Positions 11,016-23,300 of a DNA stretch of 64,000 nt are shown one piece after another. The notes beneath the pieces are model-generated. The model searched no databases and was not told the DNA's origin. It saw only the letters and a program-made list of their open reading frames with translations. The position numbers were made by a program, and so were the translations under genes. The DNA lies in assembly GCA_032622095.1 (NCBI GenBank), contig CP136069.1, positions 64,565,319-64,629,318 of the forward strand. Reading direction: 5' to 3'. Within the stretch, counting starts at the first letter, position 1. Each line of letters opens with the position of its first letter. Origin of the DNA: Siphonodentalium dalli. Taxonomy: Eukaryota; Mollusca; Scaphopoda; Gadilida; Siphonodentaliidae.

Positions 11016-12792
11016 CCCTGGAACATACGCTACCACCAGTCATTGGCTTTCGGTTGGATGTACATACACCATCTTATATACAAAATTGACATTCCTCGGT
11101 GATAGTAATCCTGTTGAATAACTGGTTTAATTACCAGGTATCCTGTCTGCTTCGACTGGGTGGCTGTGTTGTTTTGTGGTGATCCGAATATGCTTGGATA
11201 AGTCACTATACAATTCATGATACAATGCTATATTATAGCTATAATAACTATACTTAAACAAATATCCCTAAATGGGCACACTACAAATGTGTATATACCA
11301 CCACGAGTATACGCTCGGGTCATTAACTAATAATGCTGTATTATTCTTATAGCTAACGGTACACGTTAGATATACACATGACATTTCAAGGACCCGCTTA
11401 TCAACGGATTTGCGCCAGCCTTGGTGTTAGGATTGACTAATTGAATAAACTATACCGAAACGGTAGTTTGCAGTAACAATGCTATATCATTGATATAGCT
11501 ATACATATAAAATACCCCACTGAACGGGCGCACTACAATTGTGCATATTGTGTTAGGATTAACTAATTGAATAAACTATACCGAAACGGTAGTTTCCAGT
11601 AACAATGCTATATCATTGATATAGCTATACATATAAAATACCCCACTGAACGGGCGCACTACAATTGTACATATTACACCACGAGTACACGCTCGGGTCA
11701 CAAACTAACAATGGTACATAATAGCTAATGATACACGCTAAATATACAGTTATATTATCACTATAGCTATACACATTAATATCCCAAATTAATGGGTGCA
11801 CCTAGATGTGTAGATGATCGATGATGTCTGGACAATACTCATGAATTAATTCTCATCCATAAGCGATGCATGTGCTATTTAGAACCCACTGTTACCTATA
11901 GAATGATAAATTCGTAATTGGTATCATGTTCTGGCATGCCAGCAAGAACCTATGGCCCACTAGTTCATTTGGACAATCCAATTTGATTCTATGCTCTATC
12001 TTGACTGGATTTGCACACATGCTGGGCCTACTGGCATTTACCATTATTTCAACCCATATCTTTGGGATGAGTGGTGGATGTTACGCTCTTTCGCTAACAT
12101 GGAATTAACATACAGATGGCATATAATATGCAAATTTAAACTGAATCCGATGTATTCCACCAAGAATATGACATATATATTGCATGTAATATGCAGACTG
12201 CATAAAATATGCAACCCGAAGAAGTCACATAAACCTAAATAAATGTTTTGGCATTATTTAAACTTGGCCAAACTTCGAAATCCAAAAACCTTGGACAGAG
12301 GCTAGACTGAAAACATATGTGCCAATTAATGGTAATCAATTCATTCTTGACGCTACAGTCAGAAATATGTTAGACTAAGATTAACGGCGAGTCAAATAAG
12401 ACATTAAAGAAGTGATTAATTTCTTATCGCAACATCAGCGGTATCAATTTCACACCACATATGTGGCATATATCGTCACGTGACCCAACCAACTTATGTT
12501 AGCTGGACTCGACTGGGCACTAAAGCCATTCGACACGCCTTAAAGCGTGATTGACGGCTGAACCGCCACGTGCTGTCTATATACTATACACATCTCAAAA
12601 TATCGGAAACATGCAGTCTTCACATCGGCAACGAACGCGGAGAGGTTGAAACTACAAACTACAAACCATCCAACAGAATGATTGCATGAAATTTGCAAAT
12701 CCAACAATACCACATGACGTGGCCCAAACTATATACACATGGAATACATGTTAACAGACATATAAAATGTCGACTTATCTAATTAAATCGCC

Positions 12793-12881
12793 TGTCCCTG
12801 ATGAGTAGTCGGCGAATAAAAATAGACACGAAACACTAGCTTACAGTGACTTTCCAAATTCATAGCATATAGTGTCGGGCA
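12793..12881 (+). ncRNA. Candidate type I hammerhead ribozyme, copy 2
   Basis: Same as copy 1, shifted by 1,866 bases: stem I strands 12793-12797 and 12877-12881, CTGATGA 12798-12804, predicted cleavage after C12876. Core and stems are identical to copy 1. Confidence 0.8.
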
Positions 12882-14658
12882 CCCTGGAACATACGCTACC
12901 GCCAGTCATTGGCTTTCGGTTGGATGTACATACACAATCTTATATACAAAATTGACATTCCTCGGTGATAGTAATCCTGTTGAATAACTGGTTTAATTAC
13001 CAGGTATCCTGTCTGCTTCGACTGGGTGGCTGTGTTGTTTTGTGGTGATCCGAATATGCTTGGATAAGTCACTATACAATTCATGATACAATGCTATATT
13101 ATAGCTATAATAACTATACTTAAACAAATATCCCTCAATGGGCACACTACAAATGTGTATATACCACCACGAGTATACGCTCGGGTCATTAACTAATAAT
13201 GCTGTATTATTCTTATAGCTAACGGTACACGTTAGATATACACATGACATTTCAAGGACCCGCTTATCAACGGATTTGCGCCAGCCTTGGTGTTAGGATT
13301 GACTAATTGAATAAACTATACCGAAACGGTAGTTTTCAGTAACAATGCTATATCATTGATATAGCTATACATATAAAATACCCCACCGAACGGGCGCACT
13401 ACAATTGTGCATATTGTGTTAGGATTAACTAATTGAATAAACTATACCGAAACGGTAGTTTCCAGTAACAATGCTATATCATTGATATAGCTATACATAT
13501 AAAATACCCCACTGAACGGGCGCACTACAATTGTGCATATTACACCACGATTACACGCTCGGGTCACAAACTAACAATGGTACATAATAGCTAATGATAC
13601 ACGCTAAATATACAGTTATATTATCACTATAGCTATACACATTAATATCCCAAATTAATGGGTGCACCTAGATGTGTAGATGATCGATGATGTCTGGACA
13701 ATACTCATGAATTAATTCTCATCCATAAGCGATGCATGTGCTATTTAGAACCCACTGTTACCTATAGAATGATAAATTCGTAATTGGTATCATGTTCTGG
13801 CATGCCAGCAAGAACCTATGGCCCACTAGTTCATTTGGACAATCCAATTTGATTCTATGCTCTATCTTGACTGGATTTGCACACATGCTGGGCCTACTGG
13901 CATTTACCATTATTTCAACCCATATCTTTGGGATGAGTGGTGGATGTTACGCTCTTTCGTTAACATGGAATTAACATACAGATGGCATATAATATGCAAA
14001 TTTAAACTGAATCCGATGTATTCCACCAAGAATATGACATATATATTGCATGTAATATGCAGACTGCATAAAATATGCAACCCGAAGAAGTCACATAAAC
14101 CTAAATAAATGTTTTGGCATTATTTAAACTTGGCCAAACTTCGAAATCCAAAAACCTTGGACAGAGGCTAGACTGAAAACATATGTGCCAATTAATGATA
14201 ATCAATTCATTCTTGACGCTACAGTCAGAAATATGTTAGACTAAGATTAACGGCGAGTCAAATAAGACATTAAAGAAGTGATTAATTTCTTATCGCAACA
14301 TCAGCGGTATCAATTTCACACCACATATGTGGCATATATCGTCACGTGACCCAACCAACTTATGTTAGCTGGACTCGACTGGGCACTAAAGCCATTGGAC
14401 ACGCCTTAAAGCGTGATTGACGGCTGAACTGCCACGTGCTGGCTATATACTATACACATCTCAAAATATCGGAAACATGCAGTCTTCACATCGGCAACGA
14501 ACGCGGAGAGGTTGAAACTACAAACTACAAACCATCCAACAGAATGATTGCATGAAATTTGCAAATCCAACAATACCACATGACGTGGCCCAAACTATAT
14601 ACACATGGAATACATGTTAACAGACATATAAAATGTCGACTTATCTAATTAAATCGCC

Positions 14659-14747
14659 TGTCCCTGATGAGTAGTCGGCGAATAAAAATAGACACGAAAC
14701 ACTAGCTTACAGTGACTTTCCAAATTCATAGCATATAGTGTCGGGCA
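14659..14747 (+). ncRNA. Candidate type I hammerhead ribozyme, copy 3
   Basis: Shifted by a further 1,866 bases: CTGATGA 14664-14670, predicted cleavage after C14742. All core and stem bases match copy 1. Confidence 0.8.
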
Positions 14748-16512
14748 CCCTGGAACATACGCTACCGCCAGTCATTGGCTTTCGGTTGGATGTACATACA
14801 CCATCTTATATACAAAATTGACATTCCTCGGTGATAGTAATCCTGTTGAATAACTGGTTTAATTACCAGGTATCCTGTCTGCTTCGACTGGGTGGCTGTG
14901 TTGTTTTGTGGTGATCCGAATATGCTTGGATAAGTCACTATACAATTCATGATACAATGCTATATTATAGCTATAATAACTATACTTAAACAAATATCCC
15001 TAAATGGGCACACTACAAATGTGTATATACCACCACGAGTATACGCTCGGGTCATTAACTAATAATGCTGTATTATTCTTATAGCTAACGGTACACGTTA
15101 GATATACACATGACATTTCAAGGACCCGCTTATCAACGGATTTGCGCCAGCCTTGGTGTTAGGATTGACTAATTGAATAAACTATACCGAAACGGTAGTT
15201 TGCAGTAACAATGCTATATCATTGATATAGCTATACATATAAAATACCCCACTGAACGGGCGCACTACAATTGTGCATATTGTGTTAGGATTAACTAATT
15301 GAATAAACTATACCGAAACGGTAGTTTCCAGTAACAATGCTATATCATTGATATAGCTATACATATAAAAAAAAACACTGAACGGGCGCACTACAATTGT
15401 GCATATTACACCACGAGTACACGCTCGGGTCACAAACTAACAATGGTACATAATAGCTAATGATACACGCTAAATATATAGTTATATTATCACTATAGCT
15501 ATACACATTAATATCCCAAATTAATGGGTGCACCTAGATGTGTAGATGATCGATGATGTCTGGACAATACTCATGAATTAATTCTCATCCATAAGCGATG
15601 CATGTGCTATTTAGAACCCACTGTTACCTATAGAATGATAAATTCGTAATTGGTATCATGTTCTGGCATGCCAGCAAGAACCTATGGCCCACTAGTTCAT
15701 TTGGACAATCCAATTTGATTCTATGCTCTATCTTGACTGGATTTGCACACATGCTGGGCCTACTGGCATTTACCATTATTTCAACCCATATCTTTGGGAT
15801 GAGTGGTGGATGTTACGCTCTTTCGCTAACATGGAATTAACATACAGATGGCATATAATATGCAAATTTAAACTGAATCCGATGTATTCCACCAAGAATA
15901 TGACATATATATTGCATGTAATATGCAGACTGCATAAAATATGCAACCCGAAGAAGTCACATAAACCTAAATAAATGTTTTGGCGTTATTTAAACTTGGC
16001 CAAACTTCGAAATCCAAAAACCTTGGACAGAGGCTAGACTGAAAACATATGTGCCAAGTAATGGTAATCAATTCATTCTTGACGCTAGTCAGAAATATGT
16101 TAGACTAAGATTAACGGCGAGTCAAATAAGACATTAAAGAAGTGATTAATTTCTTATCGCAACATCAGCAGTATCAATTTCACACCACATATGTGGCATA
16201 TATCGTCACGTGACCCAACCAACTTATGTTAGCTGGACTCGACGGGGCACTAAAGCCATTGGACACGCCTTAAAGCGTGATTGACGGCTGAACTGCCACG
16301 TGCTGGCTATATACTATACACATCTCAAAATATCGGAAACATGCAGTCTTCACATCGGCAACGAACGCGGAGAGGTTGAAACTACAAACTACAAACCATC
16401 CAACATAATGATTGCATGAAATTTGCAAATCCAACAATACCACATGACGTGGCCATAACTATATACACATGGAATACATGTTAACAGACATATAAAATGT
16501 CGACTTATCTAA

Positions 16513-16601
16513 TTAAATCGCCTGTCCCTGATGAGTAGTCGGCGAATAAAAATAGACACGAAACACTAGCGTACAGTGACTTTCCAAATTCATAGCATAT
16601 A
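16513..16601 (+). ncRNA. Candidate type I hammerhead ribozyme, copy 4
   Basis: In the last, partial unit: CTGATGA 16518-16524, predicted cleavage after C16596. The single change inside the motif is T to G in the stem III loop (AGCGTAC instead of AGCTTAC). The core, the paired stem bases and the GTC triplet are unchanged. Confidence 0.8.
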
Positions 16602-16681
16602 GTGTCGGGCACCTTGGAACATACGCTACCGCCAGTCATTGGCTTTCGGTTGGATGTAAATACACCATCTTATATACAAAA

Positions 16682-17260
16682 TTGAATTGTTCATTTTGAA
16701 GGTCAAGGTCAGGTGGAGTCATGATTTGACCCGTCCAAAACACTGCCCGGACAAACGTACCCGACAAAAGTACCCGTCGAAATCCATCCGGTTTTATCCG
16801 ATTTGACCTTGAATTGATCATTTTGAAGGTCAAAGTCATAGGACGGGTCACGATTTGACCAGTCCAAAACACTCAGTGTACAGAAGTAACCCTATGTATC
16901 AAATTTCGTCGAAATCCCATAAAATTGGCAATTTGACCTTGAATTGACCCGATTTCAAGGTTAAGGTCACGTCGCACGGGCAAATGAATAGGCTTATGAC
17001 ACTCCCCATACGAAAATTTCCCTAGACACTAATTTTCATCGAAATCCCGTGATACTCGGGCGTTTGACCTTGAAATGACCCGATTTCAAGGTCAAGATCA
17101 CGTCGCACGGACAAATTAATAGGCATATGCCACTCCCCGGCCGAAAGTAACCCCATATACCAAGTTTCATCGAAATCGGCTCGACCGTTCTCGAGTCCAC
17201 CGCGAACAGACAGACACAAACACACACACACAAAGACATATTTCCCAAAATATAAAATAG
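16682..17260 (+). repeat. Family B body, continuation of the split unit
   Basis: Resumes TTGAATTGTTCATTTTGAAGG and runs through GGTCAAGGTCA monomers to the tail TCGAGTCCACCGCGAACAGA, CA-rich run, CCCAAAATATAAAATAG. It ends exactly where the first A unit of the long array begins. Confidence 0.85.
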
Positions 17261-19022
17261 ACTAGCCGATGAGCCCGACGTTGTCCGGGCTATTCAATAC
17301 CAAATTTCAAGTCGATAGCCCCACCCGTTTCCGAGATCTGGTCTACGCATGCGCGAAGCTGGCGTCGCACGGGCTCGGCGACCCGATAAAATTCGTATTC
17401 GGGGCAAGATACATTCACATACCAACTTTCAAGTCGATAGCTCCACCCGTTTCCGAGATCTGGTCTGTGCATGCGCGAAGCTGGCGTCGCACGGGCTCGG
17501 CGACCCGATAAAATTCGTATCCGGGGCAAGATAAATTCACATACCAAATTTCAAGTCGATAGCTCCACCCGTTTCCGAGATCTCGTCTGCGCATGCGCGA
17601 AGCTGCGTGTCGCACGGGCTCTGCAACCCGATAAAATTCGTATCTCGGGCAAGATACATTCACATAGCAAATTTCAAGTCGATAGCTCCACCCGTTTCCG
17701 AGATCTCGTATGCGCATGCGCGAAGCGGGCGCCGCACGGGCTCGCCAATACGACAACGACGGCCGCCTGGTCAAACTACACACAAGTACCAAGTTTCGTC
17801 CCGATCGGTCTAGAATCGTAGATTTGTATAAATGACATACAGACAAACATACAGACAGACAGACAAACAGAGGTCTTCAAAATATATATGAGACTAGCCG
17901 ATGAGCCCGACGTTATCCGGGCTATTCAAAAACCAATTTTCAAGTCGATAGCTCTACCCAGCCCGACGTTGTCCGGGCTATTCAAAAACCAAATTTCAAG
18001 TCGATAGCTGTACCCGTTTCCTAGATCTGGTCTGCGCATGCGCGAAGCTGGCGTCGCACGGACTCGGCGACCCGATAAAATTCGTATCCGGGGCAAGATA
18101 CATTCACATACCAAATTTCAAGTCGATAGCTCCACCCGTTTCCGAGATATCGTCTGCGCATGCGCGAAGATGGCGTCGCACGGGCTCGGCGACCCGATAC
18201 AATTCGTATCCGGGGCAAGATACATTCACATAGCAAATTTCAAGTCGATAGCTCCACCCGTTTCCGAGATCTCGTCTGCGCATGCGCGAAGCGGGCGCCG
18301 CACGGGCTCGCCAATACGACAACGACGACCGCCTAGTCAAACTACACACACGTACCAAGTTTCGTCCAGATCGGTCGAGAATCGTAGATTTGTATAAATG
18401 ACATACAGACAAACACACAGACAGACAGACAAACAGAGGTCTTCAAAATATATATGAGACTAGCCGATGAGCCCGACGTTATCCGGGCTATTCAAAAACC
18501 AATTTTCAAGTCGATAGCTCTACCCAGCCCGACGTTGTCCGGGCTATTCAAAAACCAAATTTCAAGTCGATAGCTGTACCCGTTTCCTAGATCTGGTCTG
18601 CGCATGCGCGAAGCTGGCGTCGCACGGACTCGGCGACCCGATAAAATTCGTATCCGGGGCAAGATACATTCACATACCAAATTTCAAGTCGATAGCTCCA
18701 CCCGTTTCCGAGATATCGTCTGCGCATGCGCGAAGATGGCGTCGCACGGGCTCGGCGACCCGATAAAATTCGTATCCGGGGCAAGATACATTCACATAGC
18801 AAATTTCAAGTCGATTGCTCCACCCGTTTCCGAGATCTCGTCTGTGCATGCGCGAAGCAGGCGCCACACGGGCTCGCCAATACGACGTTGACGACCGCCT
18901 GGTCAAACTACACACATGAACCAAGTTTCGTCCCGATCGGTCGAGAATCGTAGATTTGTATAAATGACATACAGTCATACAGACAGACATACAGACAGAC
19001 AGAGGTCTTCAAAATATATATA

Positions 19023-20163
19023 GTCTGGTCGGTAAAAGGTTTGACCTAGAAAAAATTTGGACTAAGTTGGTTTGTATACCATTTTGAAGAGGAATATATC
19101 CTCTATAACATATCCAAAATCCGCTAAAATCCGCTTTGAGCATTTTTTGAAATTCAAGATGGCGTCCAAGGTGGTTGCCGTTTTCCTATAAGTCAGCTTG
19201 AAGCAATTATAGTGAGAACGTATTGTCATATGTATACACATGTATACATTTTTGTGAAGCTAAGACATAACGCCACCTTTATGTGCCAAAATTGGAACTC
19301 TCCGTCCAAGATGGCCGCCAAAATGGCGACCGGAATTGAAATTTTAAAGGTTTTTACTAATATCTTTTAAGATAAGTTTCTGTGGTTTGGAACTGGTTGA
19401 GAATTGTGACTTTATTTTGTATTTAGCATGTTAGCCACAACTTGTAATCGGTTGCATGGCACGCTGGGATAATAATTACCATTTTCCATATTTTGGCGGC
19501 CATTTTGACAGCCATTTTAAGCCAAAGTGACAATTTTGGTACCATTGAGTTCGAATATCAATAAGATATAGAATGCATCACTTACATTGCACAGTTCTTC
19601 CCACTTCTTGGTGAAATATGAATAGAAACCCAATGGGGATCTTTTGTGGAATGTTATACCACGTTTTGTAATATCGAATATTTGAGTGATCGGAAGGGGT
19701 GTGGACCCAACGAACAGCATATTTCGTTGCTCCAATGGTCAGTTAACATGCTAAATACAAAATAAAGTCACAATTCTCAACCAGTTCCAAACCACAGAAA
19801 CTTATCTTAAAGATATAAGTAAAAAAACGTAAAATGTTCAATTCCGGTCGCCATTTTGGCGGCCATCTTGGACGGGGAGTTCCAATTTTGACACATAAAG
19901 GTGGCGTTATGTCTTAGCTTCACAAAAATATATACATGTGTATACATATGACAAGATGTTCTCACAAAAATTGCATCAAACTGACTTATAGGAAAATGAC
20001 AGCCATCTTGGACGCCATCTTGAACTACAATAAATGCTCAAAGCGGATTTTAGCGGATTTTGGATATGTTATATAGGGAAGCTTCCTCTTCAAAATGGTA
20101 TAAAACCAACTTAGTCCGAATTTTTTCTAGGTTGACCCTAAAATTTGAGTTTATCGACCAGAC
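19023..20163. mobile_element. 1.14-kb long-inverted-repeat element (TA target), copy 1
   Basis: Ends GTCTGGTCGGTAAA on the left and the complement of GTCTGGTCGATAAA on the right, flanked by TA on both sides (19021-19022, 20164-20165). The arms, about 19023-19435 and 19743-20163, are imperfect reverse complements, and both carry AAGATGGC-type blocks. The ~300-base spacer has a 72-codon minus-strand open frame with no recognised domain. The element interrupts the AT-rich tail of an A unit: removing it restores CTTCAAAATATATAGGAGACTAGC. Probably a non-autonomous DNA transposon; the TA duplication would suit Tc1/mariner-type mobilisation. Confidence 0.8.
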
Positions 20164-20409
20164 TAATAGGAGACTAGCTGATGTGGCCGACGTTGTCCGA
20201 GCTATTCAAAAACCAAATTTCAAGTCCATAGCTCTACCCATCCCGACGTTGTCGGGCTATTCAAAAACCAAATCTCAAGTCGATAGCTCTACCCGTTTCC
20301 GAAATCTGGTCTGCGCATGCGCGAAGCTGGCGTCGCACGGGCTCGGCGACCCGATAAAATTCGTATTCGGGGCAAGATACATTCACATACCAAATTTCAA
20401 GTCGATAGC

Positions 20410-22830
20410 TCCACCCGTTTCCGAGATCTGGTCTGCGCATGCACGAAGCTGGCGTCGCACGGGCTCGGCGACCCGATAAAATTTGTATCCGGGGCAAGAT
20501 ACATTCACATAGCAAATTTCAAGTCGATAGCTCCACCCGTTTCAGAGATCTCGTCTGCGCATGCGCGAAGCGGGCGCCGCACGGACTCGCCAATACGACA
20601 ACGTCCACCGCCTGGTCAAACTACACACAGGAACCAAGTTTCGTCCCGATCGGTCGAGAATCGTAGATTTGTATAAATGACAAACAAACAGACAAACAGG
20701 CAAACACACAGAGGTCTTCAAAATATATATGAGACTAGCTGATGTGCCCGACGTTGTCCGGGCTATTCAAAAACCAAATTTCAAGTCGATAGCTCTACCC
20801 AGCCCGACGTTGTCCGGGCTATTCAAAAACCAAATTTCAAGTCGATAGCTCTACCCGTTTCCGAGATCTGGTCTGCGTATGCGCGAAGCTGGCGTCGCAC
20901 GGGCTCGGCGACCCGATAAAATTCGTATCCGGGGCAAGATACATTCACATACGAAATTTCAAGTTGATAGCTCCACCCGTTTCCGAGATCTCGTCTGCGC
21001 ATGCGCGAAGCTGGCGTCGGACGGGCTCGGCGACCCGATAAAATTCGTATCCGGGGCAAGATACATTCACATACCAAATTTCAAGTCGATAGCTTTACCC
21101 GTTTCCGAGATCTCGTCTGTGCATGCGCGAAGCGGGCGCCCCACGGGCTCGGCAACCCGATACAATTCGTATCCGGGGCAAGATACATTCACATAGCAAA
21201 TTTCAAGTCGATAGCTCCACCCGTTTCCGAGATCTCGTCTGTCCATGCGCGAAGCTGGCGTCGCACGGGCTCGGCGACCAGATAAAATTCGTATCCGGGG
21301 CAAGATACATTAACATACCAAATTTCAAGTCGATAGCTCCACCCGTTTCCGAGATCACGTCTGCGCATGCGCGAAGCTGGCGTCGCACGGACTCGGCGAC
21401 CCGATAAAATTCGTATCCGGGGCAAGATACATTCACATACCAAATTTCAATTCGATAGCTCCACCCGTTTCCGAGATCTCGTCTGCGCATGCGCGAAGCT
21501 GGCGCCGCACGGGCTCGCCAATACGACAACGTCCACCGCCTGGTCAAACTACACACACGTACCAAGTTTCGTCCCGATCGGTCGAGAATCGTAGATTTGT
21601 ATAAATGACAAACAAACAGACAAACAGACAAACAGACAAACAGACAAACAGACAGAGGTCTTCAAAATATATATGAGACTAGCTGATGTGCCCGACGTTG
21701 TCCGGGCTATTCAAAAACCAAATTTCAAGTCGATAGCTCTACCCAGCCCGACGTTGTCCGGGCTATTCAAAAACCAAATTTCAAGTCGATAGCTCCACCC
21801 GTTTCCGAGATGTTGTCTGCGCATGCGCGAAGCTGGCGTCGGACGGGCTCGGCGACCCGATAAAATTCGTATCCGGGGCAAGATACATTCACATAGCAAA
21901 TTTCAAGTCATTAGCTCCACCCGTTTCCGAGATCTCGTCTGCGCATGCACGAAGCTGGCGTCGCACGGGCTCGGCGACCCGATAAAATTTGTATCCGGGG
22001 CAAGATACATTCACATAGCAAATTTCAAGTCGATAGCTCCACTCGTTTCAGAGATCTCGTCTGCGCATGCGCGAAGCGGGCGCCGCACGGACTCGCCAAT
22101 ACGACAACGTCCACCGCCTGGTCAAACTACACACATGAACCAAGTTTCGTCCCGATCGGTCGAGAATCGTAGATTTGTATAAATGACAAACAAACAGACA
22201 AACAGGCAAACAGACAGAGGTCTTCAAAATATATATGAGACTAGCTGATGTGCCCGACGTTGTCCGGGCTATTCAAAAACCAAATTTCAAGTCGATAGCT
22301 CTACCCAGCCCGACGTTGTCCGGGCTATTCAAAAACCAAATTTCAAGTCGATAGCTCTACCCGTTTCCGAGATCTGGTCTGCGTATGCGCGAAGCTGGCG
22401 TCGCACGGGCTCGGCGACCCGATAAAATTCGTATCCGGGGCAAGATACATTCACATACGAAATTTCAAGTTGATAGCTCCACCCGTTTCCGAGATCTCGT
22501 CTGCGCATGCGCGAAGCTGGCGTCGGACGGGCTCGGCGACCCGATAAAATTCGTATCCGGGGCAAGATACATTCACATACCAAATTTCAAGTCGATAGCT
22601 TCACCCGTTTCCGAGATCTCGTCTGTGCATGCGCGAAGCGGGCGGCCCACGGGCTCGGCAACCCGATACAATTCGTATCCGGGGCAAGATACATTCACAT
22701 AGCAAATTTCAAGTCGATAGCTCCACCCGTTTCCGAGATCTCGTCTGTCCATGCGCGAAGCTGGCGTCGCACGGGCTCGGCGACCAGATAAAATTCGTAT
22801 CCGGGGCAAGATACATTAACATACCAAATT
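20410..22830 (+). repeat. Nested duplication of 1,506-bp period within the A array
   Basis: Landmarks at 20439, 20823, 20879 and 21001 recur at 21945, 22329, 22385 and 22507 (+1,506). The right part has lost one 122-bp monomer relative to the left. The same nested pattern appears again 5,161 bases downstream, so this duplication came first. Confidence 0.8.
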
Positions 22831-23300
22831 TCAATTCGATAGCTCCACCCGTTTCCGAGATCTCGTCTGCGCATGCGCGAAGCTGGCGCCGCACGGGCTC
22901 GCCAATACGACAACGTCCACCGCCTGGTCAAACTACACACACGTACCAAGTTTCGTCCCGATCGGTCGAGAATCGTAGATTTGTATAAATGACAAACAAA
23001 CAGACAAACAGACAAACAGACAAACAGACAGAGGTCTTCAAAATATATATGAGACTAGCTGATGTGCCCGACGTTGTCCGGGCTATTCAAAAACCAAATT
23101 TCAAGTCGATAGCTCTACCCAGCCCGACGTTGTCCGGGCTATTCAAAAACCAAATTTCAAGTCGATAGCTCTACCCGTTTCCGAGATCTCGTCTGCGTAT
23201 GCGCAAAGCTGGCGTCGGACGGGCTCGGCGACCCGATAAAATTCGTATCAGGGGCAAGATACATTCACATACCAATTTTTAAGTCGATAGATTCACCCGT

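Larger units (their letters stand above)
9803..16681 (+). repeat. Tandem array of a 1,866-bp unit carrying hammerhead ribozymes (3.7 copies)
   Basis: Landmark sequences recur every 1,865-1,866 bases; for example the block at 10061 recurs at 11926, 13792 and 15658. Copies run approximately 9803-11667, 11668-13533, 13534-15399 and a partial 15400-16681, and differ at only about 1% of positions by eye. Each unit has a mostly non-repetitive ~1.4-kb part including the ribozyme, and a part of several diverged ~120-bp subrepeats (11217-11790 in copy 1/2). The 60- and 83-codon open frames repeated in every copy have no recognisable domain and are probably incidental. No reverse transcriptase or endonuclease is encoded. 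The strand is given as plus because the ribozyme lies on it. Confidence 0.95.
18140..23300 (+). repeat. 5,161-bp tandem duplication, copy 1
   Basis: Every landmark in this block recurs exactly 5,161 bases later (18492/23653, 19517/24678, 20261/25422). The copy boundary falls inside CCCGTTTCCGAGAT of a 122-bp monomer, consistent with unequal crossing-over between monomers. It contains A units and one complete inverted-repeat element. Confidence 0.9.

Noticed and set aside
10061-15974. 60- and 83-codon frames conserved in all four 1,866-bp units
   Set aside because: The whole unit is about 99% identical, so conservation of the frames is not evidence of selection. There is no recognised domain apart from hydrophobic residues.
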